Notes: generated by a model from the sequence alone, not told the origin. A stretch of 64,000 nt of DNA from an uncultured Pelagibacteraceae bacterium (GCA_902597865.1 CACJZL010000005.1:1-64000), one strand, 5' to 3'; positions 17,309 to 26,665 are shown, numbered from the stretch's first letter. Program-made: numbers and translations.

Positions 17309-17801
17309 TATTATATATTTAATTTTTTTTATAATTTTTTTTTTAAAAACTAATTCATTTTCAGAGGAAATAACAGGGTATGCAAAAGTAATAGACGGTG
17401 ACACGATTAGAATAAAGGGAAATAAAATTAGACTTTACGGTATAGATGCACCCGAAAACAATCAAATATGTTCTAAGCCTTGGTTAAGTCTTAATATAAT
17501 CACTTTTAATAAAGATTACGAGTGTGGGCTCAAAACTACTAATTTATTAAAAAAGTTTATTAAAAACGAAAAATTGGTATGTGAAAAGAAATCTATGGAT
17601 AGATATAATAGAGTTGTTGCTATTTGTTTTAAGAAAAGACGGGATATTAATTCTTGGCTAGTAAGGAATGGTTTAGCTGTTGCTTACACTAAATATTCAA
17701 AAAAATATATTATAAATGAAAATGATGCAAAAAAAGAAAAAAAAGGTTTGTGGGCAGGAAATTTTGAAATGCCTTGGGAATGGAGAAAAAAACGTAAATA
17801 A
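17277..17801 (+). CDS. Secreted thermonuclease-like (SNase/TNase domain) protein
   Basis: A signal-like segment (residues about 12-28, ending near TNSFSEE) is followed by a staphylococcal-nuclease fold: KVIDGDTIRI near residue 37, RLYGIDAPENNQICSKPW near 51, a catalytic-type arginine in DRYNRVVAICF near 107 and LVRNGLAVAYTKYSKKY with GLWAG near the end. It should be a calcium-dependent periplasmic or exported nuclease that cuts DNA or RNA, perhaps for nutrient scavenging. The 174-residue length is normal. The ATG at 17277 lies inside the upstream gene. Confidence 0.85.
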   Translation: MKSFFKPKENNIIYLIFFIIFFLKTNSFSEEITGYAKVIDGDTIRIKGNKIRLYGIDAPENNQICSKPWLSLNIITFNKDYECGLKTTNLLKKFIKNEKLVCEKKSMDRYNRVVAICFKKRRDINSWLVRNGLAVAYTKYSKKYIINENDAKKEKKGLWAGNFEMPWEWRKKRK

Positions 17802-17815
17802 ATTATAAATAAAGA

Positions 17816-18415
17816 GTGATTCGTTTTAAATTTTTTTTATCTTTATCAATTTTTTTATTTTTGCTGAGCTGTTCATCTATTCCAAAAAATACCTCAAGTA
17901 GTTGCTCAATATTTTCTGAAAGATATTTTTGGTATAAGCATGCAAAAAAGACTGAAGAAAAATGGGGAACACCTATGTACATACAACTTGCATTTATTAA
18001 ATTTGAGTCAGATTTCCATTGGCTTGCAAAACCTAAACGACAAAAACTTTTTAAAATAATTCCTTTTAAAAGACCCTCAAGTTCATTTGGATATTCTCAG
18101 GCTGTAAAAGGAACATGGAAACAATATAAGGAGGAACAGAATAAACCATTAGCTCTTAGAACAAGATTTAAGGATAGCGTTGATTTTATTGGCTGGTATA
18201 CAAATAAATCATCAAAACTTCTAAAGATTCCTAAAAACGATGCATTCAAACAATATATTGCATATCACGAAGGATGGGGAAATTATAAAAATTATAAAAA
18301 AAATGAGAAGGTAATTTCTTATGCCAAAAAAGTAAAAAAGTACTCAGATCAATATAAAACTCAACTTATAAAATGTAAAAAAAAGCTTAACAGAAAAAAA
18401 TTTATTGTTTATTGA
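17816..18415 (+). CDS. Lipoprotein with SLT/lysozyme-like transglycosylase domain
   Basis: The protein (199 residues from a GTG start) begins with a lipoprotein signal ending in LFLLSC, so cysteine 19 is the likely lipidated residue. The rest resembles a diverged lytic transglycosylase: FIKFESDFHWLAKP near residue 59 gives the candidate catalytic glutamate, then SSSFGYSQAVKGTWKQY and AYHEGWGNY near 150. It would cut peptidoglycan at the inner face of the outer membrane or the periplasmic side of the inner membrane. The start is 14 bases after the nuclease stop; the end overlaps convergent RND pump coding by seven bases. Confidence 0.7.
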   Translation: MIRFKFFLSLSIFLFLLSCSSIPKNTSSSCSIFSERYFWYKHAKKTEEKWGTPMYIQLAFIKFESDFHWLAKPKRQKLFKIIPFKRPSSSFGYSQAVKGTWKQYKEEQNKPLALRTRFKDSVDFIGWYTNKSSKLLKIPKNDAFKQYIAYHEGWGNYKNYKKNEKVISYAKKVKKYSDQYKTQLIKCKKKLNRKKFIVY

Positions 18416-21400
18416 TTAAGTTCTTTTTCTAACTCTTTTTCAATATGATTTATACTTTTTGTATTCTTTCCTAATAACAAATAAATTATTGGAACTACAT
18501 AAAGTGTAAAAAAGGTCGAAAATATCATTCCAGCAAATATAGTAATACCAACAGATAATCTGCTCGCCTCACCTGGGCCACTACTTATTACCAATGGTAG
18601 AACTCCAATAATGGTAGATATAGAAGTCATTAAGATTGGTCTTAATCTTAGTGCTGACGATTCCAAAATTGCGGTTAATTGATTTTTCCCTTCATCTCTT
18701 AACTGATTTGCAAATTCAACAATTAATATTCCGTTTTTTGTTGCTAATCCAATTAGTATTATTAAAGCAACCTGACTATAAACATTAATTGAGCTGCCGA
18801 CGAGCAGTAGACCTATTATTCCACCAAATATTGCTAGCGGCACTGTTAACATTATAGTGAATGGATGGATAAAACTCTCAAACTGAGCAGCCATCACAAG
18901 ATATGCTGTCACTAACGCCAAAAAGAATATTACATAGATCTGAAAACTTATTTCTTTTAGTTGCTCACTCTCCCCCTTGAAATCAATTCTGGCATCAGGT
19001 GTATTTTCTTGAACAACTTTTTCTAAAAAAGATAACGCATTCTGAAGAGTATAATCTCCTACAATATTTGCAGAAATGGTAACAGCTTTTTGTCTATTAT
19101 ATCTTGATAGAAATGGAGCAGTTCCTCTTTCATTAATTGTCACTAAATTTGATAAAGCAATTAATTGACCGGAGTTTTTTGATCTAACATAAACTTTATT
19201 TAAACTTGAGGGTTCATTTCTATTTTTAATATCTCCCTGTAAGATAATTGAATATTCCTTACCATCCTTTGTAAATTTTGTGACACTTCTTGAGCCAAAA
19301 ATAGTTTCAATTGTTCGACCTATTTCTGAAGTGGATACGCCAAGATCTGATGCTTTCTTTTGATCTATCTTTACATTTATAATTGGTTTATTTAATTCAA
19401 AATCGTCTTCGATATTAGCTAAATTATTATTTTTTCTTGCTTCTCTTTTAATAATCTCTTTCCACTCAATAAGTTCATCATAGGTATTCCCTAATATTAC
19501 AAATTGGACTGGTTTCTCTACACCCCCAGTTCTTATTCCCTGGGGCATCACTGGGAACGATAAAACACCTGGAACTTTTGAAATTTCTCTAAAAGACTCC
19601 ATCATTATTCTGTTACCTTTTCTGTCTCTTTTTTTCCAATCTTCCAATAATACAATTATAAAAGCTGAATTTACTTGTTTGCTACTTTTTCCAAAACCTG
19701 GCACTCTTAAAATAAGTCTTCTGTATTCACCTTGCCCTACTTTTGGCAATAACAATTTTTCTATATCCTGAGTTTTAGAGGAAGTGAATTCAAATCCTGA
19801 ACTTTGAGGAGCCTTCACTATTACAAAGAACGCTCCTCTATCTTCTTTTGGTATAAGTTGTTTAGGAATATAAATGAATAAACCAATACATAAAATTAAA
19901 ATTGATATTAAAAAAGTGATTATGCTTTTTTTCTTTAGTATCCAATATTTAAGCGTGTAAATGTAAAAATCTTTAAAATCATTTAATTTTTTTTCAAACT
20001 TTAAAGTAAATTTATTTCTTTTGGACTTTGCGTCTAGAACTTTACTTGCAATCATTGGGCTTAAAGATAATGCCACAAAACTTGATATAATCACCGCAAA
20101 ACTTAAAGTAACAGCAGTTTCAGCATACAATACTCCAGCTAAACCCTCTATAAAAATCAAAGGTATGAATACAGCGACAAGAACTAAAGTGGTTGCTATA
20201 ATTGCAAAAGACACTTGTCTTGATCCTTTATATGCAGCAACCAAAGAACTCTCACCTTTCTCAACTCTTCTGTATATATTTTCCAACATAACAATTGCAT
20301 CGTCCACCACAATACCTATTGCAAGCACTAATGCCATAAGAGTGAAGAGATTTATTGAAAAATCAAAAAAATAAATTGCTAAAAATGTTGATATTAAAGA
20401 GACTGGTAGAGCTACAATTGGTACTATTAAAGCCCTAATGTTACCTAAAAAAAGATAAATAATTAGTGTGACCAAAATTAGTGCCACAAATAATGTTTTG
20501 TACACCTCTTTAATTGCATTTGAGACATAATTCGATCTATCAAAAGAAACCTCTAATGTAGATCCATCAGGTATAGAACTTTGTATTTCTTTAATTTTCT
20601 TTTTTACTGCTGTAGCTACCGCGATTGTGTTTGCATCTGAGTTTTGATAAATACCAATACCTACAACTTTTTTTCCATTTCCTTTGAAAAGTGTTCTTGT
20701 AGAGACTGGACCAAATTCAATCCTAGAAACATCTTCCAAAGTTGTTACAGAACCGTCAATTGCCCTCTTCAAAGGTAGTTTTTTATAAGAATCTAAATTT
20801 TCGTAAGCGTTTTCAAGTTTAATTGAAAGATCTACATCTTTTGACTCTATTCGACCTGCAGGAAATTCTAAGTTTTCTGAATTTAAAACTTTTTCAACAT
20901 CTTGAGTTGTTAAATTTCTAGCAGCTAGCGATAGAGGATCTAACCAAACTCTCACAGAGAGCTCTCTTTCACCACCTAATCTCACACGTCCTACTCCTTC
21001 TACAGTTGAGAAATAATCTACCAAATATCGATCAGCAAAATCAGTGAGTTCCAAATCACTCATAAAATCTGAGCTAAAACTCAACCACATAGTAGTTCTA
21101 AAACCCGCAGATTGTTTGAAAATTTCTGGAGCACTGGCCTCTTTTGGTAAATTATCCACTACTCTTGAGATTGCACTTCTCACATCGTTAGCAACATCGT
21201 CAATATCAAGGTTATCTTTGAAGGTCATATCAATTCTTGACCTTTCATCTTCGCTCATAGAGTCAATTGAAACGAGACCAGGGGTGCCTCCGATAAAATC
21301 CTCAATCTTTTGTGTAATCTGAGTGTCAATAACCTGAGCTGAAGCTCCTTTGTAATCAGTTTGAACTGATACTACCGGTCGGTCAATGTCTGGTAATTCA

Positions 21401-21504
21401 TTAGTTGGTATTTCAAAAAAAACTAAAATACCAAACATAACCATGACTATACTCATCACCATTGAGACGACTGGGCGTTTGATTGATAAGTCTGTTAAGA
21501 ACAT
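18409..21504 (-). CDS. RND efflux transporter permease (HAE1 family)
   Basis: The 1031-residue inner-membrane pump has the expected twofold arrangement: a membrane segment at the N-terminus (RPVVSMVMSIVMVMFG), a large periplasmic loop, six membrane segments around residues 335-555, a second large loop and a C-terminal membrane block. Proton-relay residues are present: the aspartate pair in GIVVDDAIVMLENI and the lysine in LIGLATKNGILIVEFAN. It should export hydrophobic compounds by proton antiport. The adaptor gene lies three bases upstream; no TolC-like channel is in the window. The substrate is unknown. Confidence 0.95.
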   Translation of the reverse strand: MFLTDLSIKRPVVSMVMSIVMVMFGILVFFEIPTNELPDIDRPVVSVQTDYKGASAQVIDTQITQKIEDFIGGTPGLVSIDSMSEDERSRIDMTFKDNLDIDDVANDVRSAISRVVDNLPKEASAPEIFKQSAGFRTTMWLSFSSDFMSDLELTDFADRYLVDYFSTVEGVGRVRLGGERELSVRVWLDPLSLAARNLTTQDVEKVLNSENLEFPAGRIESKDVDLSIKLENAYENLDSYKKLPLKRAIDGSVTTLEDVSRIEFGPVSTRTLFKGNGKKVVGIGIYQNSDANTIAVATAVKKKIKEIQSSIPDGSTLEVSFDRSNYVSNAIKEVYKTLFVALILVTLIIYLFLGNIRALIVPIVALPVSLISTFLAIYFFDFSINLFTLMALVLAIGIVVDDAIVMLENIYRRVEKGESSLVAAYKGSRQVSFAIIATTLVLVAVFIPLIFIEGLAGVLYAETAVTLSFAVIISSFVALSLSPMIASKVLDAKSKRNKFTLKFEKKLNDFKDFYIYTLKYWILKKKSIITFLISILILCIGLFIYIPKQLIPKEDRGAFFVIVKAPQSSGFEFTSSKTQDIEKLLLPKVGQGEYRRLILRVPGFGKSSKQVNSAFIIVLLEDWKKRDRKGNRIMMESFREISKVPGVLSFPVMPQGIRTGGVEKPVQFVILGNTYDELIEWKEIIKREARKNNNLANIEDDFELNKPIINVKIDQKKASDLGVSTSEIGRTIETIFGSRSVTKFTKDGKEYSIILQGDIKNRNEPSSLNKVYVRSKNSGQLIALSNLVTINERGTAPFLSRYNRQKAVTISANIVGDYTLQNALSFLEKVVQENTPDARIDFKGESEQLKEISFQIYVIFFLALVTAYLVMAAQFESFIHPFTIMLTVPLAIFGGIIGLLLVGSSINVYSQVALIILIGLATKNGILIVEFANQLRDEGKNQLTAILESSALRLRPILMTSISTIIGVLPLVISSGPGEASRLSVGITIFAGMIFSTFFTLYVVPIIYLLLGKNTKSINHIEKELEKELNQ

Positions 21505-21507
21505 CTT

Positions 21508-22371
21508 TTAATTAATGATTTTAATTTTGATTTTATCTCTTACTTTTGAAATACCCTCTTTAACTATTTTATCGCCCTCGGACAAACCATTGAGAATAGA
21601 AACTTTCCCATAATTTCTTTTTCCAATTTTGACTTCAATTTTTTCAATAGTATTGTCTTCCAATACTTTATAAGCAAAAGCTGTATCACCCTGAATTAAT
21701 AAAGAGTTTTCTGGAACTCCTATTTCTTGAGTTTTGTTATAAATAATTTGTATATCTAAAAGCATTCCTGGGACCAATTCTAAATTCTTGTTATCCACTG
21801 TGATACTTGCAAGAACTGATCTTGTGCTAGGATCAACACGAGAACTAACAGAGTCTATTCTACCATAAAATATTTTATCAAAAGCATCTGATTTAACCTC
21901 AGCAATAAGGCCTGGTCTTAAAATCTTTAGATAAATCTCAGGAACCTTGATATTTAAAATTATTGATGAGGTGTCATCTAAAGTGAGAATAAAAGATTCT
22001 GTTCCCAAAACACCTTGAGCAATTTCTCTTTTGCCCAAAACACCTTTAAAAGGTGCGATGATAACTTCATCTTTTGTTCTTAATAAAACTTCACCCTCAT
22101 TAAATACTTTTCCAATAAGGATTTTTTCATCAAGTATTTCGCTTTTTTTTACTCTAAAATTTTTATTTTTTTTTGATAGCGCAGTTCCAAATGTTTCAAT
22201 GCTATCAAAAAAATCAGATGATTGAACAACTTCAACAATTACTCCTGGTGGTGGATATTTTGAAAATTTTTTTTGAAAGTGTTTTCCAACAAAATGCCTT
22301 GCTATAATCACTGAAGCAATGACAATTGCCAATATTATTAAAAATATAGTAATTTTTTTTGAAGTTTTCAT
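21508..22371 (-). CDS. RND efflux periplasmic adaptor, apparently without alpha-hairpin
   Basis: The 287-residue protein has one N-terminal membrane anchor (about residues 7-25, no lipobox), a lipoyl-like region, a beta-barrel region (PEIYLKILRPGLIAEV, then DSVSSRVDPSTRSVLASI) and a membrane-proximal end (VPENSLLIQGDTAFAYKV). In usual adaptors the two lipoyl halves are separated by a long coiled-coil hairpin that touches TolC; here NEGEVLLRTKDEVIIAPFKG joins them directly near residues 90-110, so the hairpin seems absent and the protein is about 80-100 residues shorter than AcrA/MexA. It is translated with the pump (three-base gap), and its start overlaps the sulfurtransferase by four bases. 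Confidence 0.88.
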   Translation of the reverse strand: MKTSKKITIFLIILAIVIASVIIARHFVGKHFQKKFSKYPPPGVIVEVVQSSDFFDSIETFGTALSKKNKNFRVKKSEILDEKILIGKVFNEGEVLLRTKDEVIIAPFKGVLGKREIAQGVLGTESFILTLDDTSSIILNIKVPEIYLKILRPGLIAEVKSDAFDKIFYGRIDSVSSRVDPSTRSVLASITVDNKNLELVPGMLLDIQIIYNKTQEIGVPENSLLIQGDTAFAYKVLEDNTIEKIEVKIGKRNYGKVSILNGLSEGDKIVKEGISKVRDKIKIKIIN

Positions 22372-23192
22372 GCTGGATATTTACCATATTCACTCCAAGA
22401 ACCATCATAAATTTTTGGAATATAATCATTATTTACCATTTTATAGGCATAAGCAAGGACTGAGGCAGTAACACCAGATCCACAAGTAAAAACTATATCT
22501 ATTTTGTTTTTTACATTTTCATATTGTTCAAAAAGTTTTCTCAATTCCTCAAGACTTTTAAACTCTCCAGTTTTTTGATTAATACATTGATTAAAAGGCA
22601 AGCAAAAAGAGTTTTTTATGTGTCCACTTCTTAAACCTTTTCTCGGCTCAGGTACTTTTCCCTCGAATCTTTCATGGCTTCTTGCATCAACTATGTTAAA
22701 TTTTTTATTTAGAATGTTTTTTTTAATTTGATCAAGGCTTACCACTAAATTTTCTTTTTCACTTGCAACATAATTACTTTCAATAATTTCTGTCTTATCT
22801 TTGGTTGTTGGTTTATTCTCAAAAATCCATTTTTTTAATCCACCATTTAAGATGTGTATTTTTTTTTCATCATGACCAAAATATAAAAGACTAAACCAAC
22901 ATCTACATGAACTTTTTAAATCAGAGTTATCATATATGAGAATATCATCATTATTATTTATTCCTAAGGAGGACATTATTTCCCCCCAAGCGTCTTGTTT
23001 TGGAAGCATATGCGGAAGATCTGTATCTTTTTCAGAGTTTTCATCTAAATCAAAAAAAATAGAATTTGGGATATGAGCATTAAGATATTCCTTGGCAGGA
23101 TTTCTTTTTTGAGCAGGCATATGCCAAGAGGCGTCTATTATCTTAAGACTATTCAAATTATTGAGAACCCAATCTGTTGTAACTAAGCTCAT
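22368..23192 (-). CDS. sseA: 3-mercaptopyruvate/thiosulfate sulfurtransferase
   Basis: The 274-residue protein has two rhodanese domains. The catalytic cysteine lies in the second, in VFTCGSGVTASVLAYAY near residue 238; the CGSGVT loop is typical of 3-mercaptopyruvate sulfurtransferase. Other marks are IDASWHMP near residue 19, FFDLDENSEKDTDLPHMLP near 45 and DARSHERFEGKVPEPR near 168. It moves sulfane sulfur from mercaptopyruvate or thiosulfate to thiol acceptors. It lies between msrA (zero-base gap) and the RND adaptor (ATGA overlap), so this sulfur/oxidation pair and the pump are probably co-transcribed. Confidence 0.9.
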   Translation of the reverse strand: MSLVTTDWVLNNLNSLKIIDASWHMPAQKRNPAKEYLNAHIPNSIFFDLDENSEKDTDLPHMLPKQDAWGEIMSSLGINNNDDILIYDNSDLKSSCRCWFSLLYFGHDEKKIHILNGGLKKWIFENKPTTKDKTEIIESNYVASEKENLVVSLDQIKKNILNKKFNIVDARSHERFEGKVPEPRKGLRSGHIKNSFCLPFNQCINQKTGEFKSLEELRKLFEQYENVKNKIDIVFTCGSGVTASVLAYAYKMVNNDYIPKIYDGSWSEYGKYPA

Positions 23193-23639
23193 CTAAAATT
23201 TCTTGTCTAAATACTTTTGATGGTACTCTTCAGCTACACAATAATTTTTCAATAATGATAATTTGGTTACAATTTTTCCTGAAAAATCCGTATTTTTTAA
23301 TTTTATGACCTTCTCAGCAGTTTCTTTTTGTTTTGTGTTTAAATAAAAAATTTCACTTCTATATTGGGTGCCAAAGTCTGGACCTTGAGAATTTAAAGTA
23401 GTCGGATCATGAATTTTAAAAAAAAAATTTAAAATTTCCTCATAGGAAACAATTTTTGGATCAAAGTTTATTTTTACTACTTCGGCATGATTTGTTTCAC
23501 CAGAACAAACTTCCTGATAAGTTGTTTTCTCAGTTTTGCCACCACAATAACCTACTTCAGTTTTATAAACTCCATTGAGACCGCCAAATTTTTTTTCAGG
23601 TCCCCAAAAACATCCACAAGCTAAAACTGCTATTTCCAT
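23193..23639 (-). CDS. msrA: Peptide-methionine (S)-S-oxide reductase
   Basis: The 148-residue protein carries the MsrA catalytic motif in ACGCFWGPEKKF (cysteine near residue 10), followed by GYCGG, SGETNHAEVVKINFDP and LNSQGPDFGTQYRSEIFY. A further cysteine near the C-terminus (LKNYCVAEEYHQKYL) could be the resolving residue. MsrA repairs oxidised methionine (S form) in proteins. It is at the short end for the family. It heads the minus-strand transcript that continues through sseA into the RND genes. The start codon is 33 bases from the divergent DMT exporter gene. Confidence 0.95.
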   Translation of the reverse strand: MEIAVLACGCFWGPEKKFGGLNGVYKTEVGYCGGKTEKTTYQEVCSGETNHAEVVKINFDPKIVSYEEILNFFFKIHDPTTLNSQGPDFGTQYRSEIFYLNTKQKETAEKVIKLKNTDFSGKIVTKLSLLKNYCVAEEYHQKYLDKKF

Positions 23640-23672
23640 TGATTATTTAAATTATATAACTAAGTTAAACTT

Positions 23673-24554
23673 ATGCTTTCTAAAAATCAATTAGGCTTTT
23701 TGTACATGTTTTTGTCTGTTTGTGCATTTTCCATTATGGATTTATTAGTCAAGTGGTCAGATGAATATCCATTAGGGCAAGTCTTGTTTTTTAGAGGTTT
23801 TTTTGGGATCGTTATATATTTTTTTATTATTCCTAAAGACAGATTAAAGGATTTTTATACCACTGAAAGACCATTACTACATTTTAATAGATGCTTGTTT
23901 GGTCTCATCGCTTTATTATCAATCTTTACTGCATTAAGAAATCTACCATTGGCAACAGTTGTCAGTATTTCATTTGCAGCACCAATATTCACCACCATCT
24001 TCTCAATTTTTTTTTTAGGAGAAAAAGTTGGGTATTATAGATGGTTGGCAGTGTTTGTAGGCTTTGTAGGAATAATAATCATTACAGAGCCCGGTTATAG
24101 TTCTTTAAATGTCTATTATATTTTTCCAGTAATCTTTGTGCTTGGCATGTCCTATGTTGCTATAAGCATAAGGCAGTTATCTACAACTGAACCCGTTTGG
24201 TTGATCTCACTTTTTTTTTCAATAGCAATAACTCTAGCTAGTTTTTTTTCAATTCCTTGGGGTTGGAAAATGCCTGACTTTTTAGATCTATTTCTTTTGG
24301 TATTAGTAGGAGTTTTTGGTGGATTTGCTAATTTATGGCTTAGCCAATCATATAAATATTCTGAAGTTTCATTAGTAACACCACTAAAGTATTTAACTTT
24401 AGTTTTTGCGATCATTTTTGGTTATTTAATATGGAATGAGGTTCCATCAATAAAAACTCTAATTGGCGCTTTTCTAGTTATCATTTCATCTATAATTATC
24501 TTTAGAAGAGAAATTGTTCTGAATAAACAAATTTCAGCTGCACGCCATGAGTAA
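23673..24554 (+). CDS. EamA/DMT superfamily transporter
   Basis: The 293-residue protein is almost entirely hydrophobic, with about ten membrane helices in two EamA repeats. The repeat ends are visible as ISFAAPIFTTIFSIFFLGEKVGYYRWLAVFVGFVGI near residues 93-128 and LVTPLKYLTLVFAIIFGYLIWNEVPSIKTLIGAFLVI near 233-269. Such proteins export or import small metabolites, including amino acids, nucleosides and S-adenosylmethionine; the substrate cannot be told from sequence. The stop codon overlaps the start of the AlkA-like gene by eight bases. Confidence 0.88.
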   Translation: MLSKNQLGFLYMFLSVCAFSIMDLLVKWSDEYPLGQVLFFRGFFGIVIYFFIIPKDRLKDFYTTERPLLHFNRCLFGLIALLSIFTALRNLPLATVVSISFAAPIFTTIFSIFFLGEKVGYYRWLAVFVGFVGIIIITEPGYSSLNVYYIFPVIFVLGMSYVAISIRQLSTTEPVWLISLFFSIAITLASFFSIPWGWKMPDFLDLFLLVLVGVFGGFANLWLSQSYKYSEVSLVTPLKYLTLVFAIIFGYLIWNEVPSIKTLIGAFLVIISSIIIFRREIVLNKQISAARHE

Positions 24555-25173
24555 AAGACCCAAATATTGGAATAAAGCTGTAAAATACTTATCCAAAAAA
24601 GACCCAGTGATGAAAAAACTGATATCTCAGTACAAAGATAAAACATTAACAACCAGAAAAGATATTTTCTATTCCCTTTGCAAAAGTATTATTGGCCAAC
24701 AAATAAGTGTACAAGCTGCTAATTCTGTCTTTAAAAAATTTGAAAAAGTATGTAACGGGAAGATTAATTCTAAAAAAATTAATAAACTACGACCCGGTAA
24801 ACTTAAAACATGTGGTTTAAGCAGACAAAAAGTAAAAGGTATTAAGGAGTTAGCTATTAAATTTGAAAAAAAATCTTTTGATCCAAAAAAAATTAAATTT
24901 ATGACTGATGAAGAGGCAATAATTTATTTATCATCACTAAGGCAAATAGGAAGATGGTCTGCGGAGATGATATTATTATTTACATTAAACAGGCCAGATA
25001 TTTGGCCAATCCAAGATATTGGATTATTAAGGTCTATTTCAAATAATTATAAAAAGAAATATTTTCCTCCTAAAAAATTTGTCGAAAGTTTAAGAAAAAA
25101 ATTTTCTCCATATTGTTCTGTCGCAACATGGTATTTGTGGAGATCAATAGATGATGAACCTATTCAGTATTAA
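24547..25173 (+). CDS. DNA-3-methyladenine glycosylase II (AlkA-like)
   Basis: The 208-residue helix-hairpin-helix glycosylase has FYSLCKSIIGQQISVQAA near residue 38, the HhH element LRQIGRWSAEMILLF near 132 and the catalytic aspartate in WPIQDIGLLRSI near 155. It removes alkylated bases such as 3-methyladenine from DNA to start base excision repair. It lacks the N-terminal domain of E. coli AlkA, as do the compact homologues in many bacteria and yeast Mag1. The ATG lies eight bases inside the transporter gene, so the two are probably co-transcribed. It ends one base from the convergent GT17 gene. Confidence 0.87.
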   Translation: MSKRPKYWNKAVKYLSKKDPVMKKLISQYKDKTLTTRKDIFYSLCKSIIGQQISVQAANSVFKKFEKVCNGKINSKKINKLRPGKLKTCGLSRQKVKGIKELAIKFEKKSFDPKKIKFMTDEEAIIYLSSLRQIGRWSAEMILLFTLNRPDIWPIQDIGLLRSISNNYKKKYFPPKKFVESLRKKFSPYCSVATWYLWRSIDDEPIQY

Positions 25174-25174
25174 C

Positions 25175-26068
25175 TTAATCTAACCACTCTTTGAACTTAT
25201 TTTCATTTGCTAAAATATATTGCGGTAGTTTATTTTTAGGATAAAGGTTAAGTTTCCTTTTATTTTCAGAAAATTTTTTTTCCCTTTTGTCAGCGAACAT
25301 ATCATAAATAGTTTCATTGTTTCTCATTAATTTCGATATCTCTTTCAAATCAATGTTCTCAACATCAAAGTCTCTATGGTGCAAATAAGATTTGAGCTTG
25401 TTCTCTATATCGACTGGATTTTTTAAGTTTGAAAAATGCCAACCACCACTTTTTATAAAAATTTTATTGATATATTTAGTTTCTGAAAAAAAAGTATCTA
25501 GTCTCCAAAATCCAAACTTTTTATTCTTAACATTTCTTATCCATTGGGGAGATTTTAAATTTTTCTTTTTACAAGCTTTGGTCCCATGCCACTTAAAACC
25601 TTCAAGATATCTATTTAATTTATAGTAAAAAATTTCTTGTTCAAAAATAACTATTTTATTATTGACTTTAGCTACGTTTAGATCTTTTAAATTTGGGATT
25701 TCATCAACATCAGATATCATTATCAAATCATCTTCATTTGCTTTATCCAGTGCTTTAGAAATTTGATTTCTTTGAAAATTTTCTCTTTTATGAGCATTAA
25801 ATATTAGTTTATAAGATTTTGTTCCTTCATCATCCTCTTTTTTTACTGTTTCTAAGTTTAGTGGCTCTTCATCTTGAACGATATAAATTATCTTATCTTT
25901 AAATTTTGGGAACTTGTTTATATCAAATTTAAGATCGCGTCTTTTACCGTTATGGTAGAATTTACTTTCAACGATAACGAAACAATCAACAGAATTCTTT
26001 AAAGAGTTTAGTCTTATATCTAATACAACCTCTTCGTCATAAAACATAAAACAATCAAAGATTCGCAT
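25175..26068 (-). CDS. Glycosyltransferase family 17 protein
   Basis: The 297-residue protein starts with IFDCFMFYDEEVVLDIRLNSL and continues with VIVESKFYHNGKRR and IMISDVDEIPNL near residue 97, where DVDE is a DxD-type metal site. These match GT17, whose best-known members are the animal MGAT3 (bisecting GlcNAc) enzymes; bacterial members act on unknown envelope glycans. Conserved GWHFSNL near 208 fits the family. No membrane anchor is visible. It is monocistronic and lies far from the window's other sugar genes. Confidence 0.82.
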   Translation of the reverse strand: MRIFDCFMFYDEEVVLDIRLNSLKNSVDCFVIVESKFYHNGKRRDLKFDINKFPKFKDKIIYIVQDEEPLNLETVKKEDDEGTKSYKLIFNAHKRENFQRNQISKALDKANEDDLIMISDVDEIPNLKDLNVAKVNNKIVIFEQEIFYYKLNRYLEGFKWHGTKACKKKNLKSPQWIRNVKNKKFGFWRLDTFFSETKYINKIFIKSGGWHFSNLKNPVDIENKLKSYLHHRDFDVENIDLKEISKLMRNNETIYDMFADKREKKFSENKRKLNLYPKNKLPQYILANENKFKEWLD

Positions 26069-26125
26069 AAAATGATTTCTAACTTATATATCTTGATATA
26101 TAAATCTAAAAATTAAACACTTTTT

Positions 26126-26665
26126 ATGTCTAAAAAACTTATTATTGACTGGAATGAATACAATAGATCAATAGATGAGTTAGCCGTTCAAATTAGCGAT
26201 AGCGGTTTTAAACCATCTTTCATAATTTGCATTGCTCGAGGAGGCTTGAGAGTAGGGGACATATTAAGTAGAATTTTTAAAGTTAAATGTGGTTATCTCG
26301 GAGTTGAAAGTTATTCATCGGCAGGTGAGGGAAAAGTATCCGATGTTCAAAATGAACTTACTTTTGCGAGAGACCTATCTACAACGAGCAAAGTTTATGG
26401 AGAAAATGTTTTGGTCACTGATGATCTTATAGATACGGGGGTAACACTTGAAAAGACTTTAAGTTGGCTAAAAAATTATAAAGATTTTGCAAATAAAAAA
26501 ATAACCTTCAAATCTGCAGTTCTTTATAAAAAAGAAAAATCTAAATTTAGATCAGATTATATTGTTCATAGTCTTAAAGATAACCCCTGGATTGTTTTTC
26601 CTTATGAATTACGTGAGCTTATCTCAATAGATCAACTAAAAAAAGAACTAAAAAAAAAGGGCTAG
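26126..26665 (+). CDS. Purine-type phosphoribosyltransferase
   Basis: The 179-residue protein has the type I phosphoribosyltransferase fold, with the PRPP-binding loop VLVTDDLIDTGVTLEKTL near residue 93 and an early IICIARGGLRVGDIL near 33. It resembles xanthine/hypoxanthine phosphoribosyltransferases, which salvage bases to nucleotides. The convergent neighbour, 36 bases away, is an NCS2 permease of the purine type, which makes purine salvage likely. The exact base (xanthine, guanine or hypoxanthine) is unclear. The stop codon lies inside the first arm of the terminator hairpin. Confidence 0.8.
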   Translation: MSKKLIIDWNEYNRSIDELAVQISDSGFKPSFIICIARGGLRVGDILSRIFKVKCGYLGVESYSSAGEGKVSDVQNELTFARDLSTTSKVYGENVLVTDDLIDTGVTLEKTLSWLKNYKDFANKKITFKSAVLYKKEKSKFRSDYIVHSLKDNPWIVFPYELRELISIDQLKKELKKKG

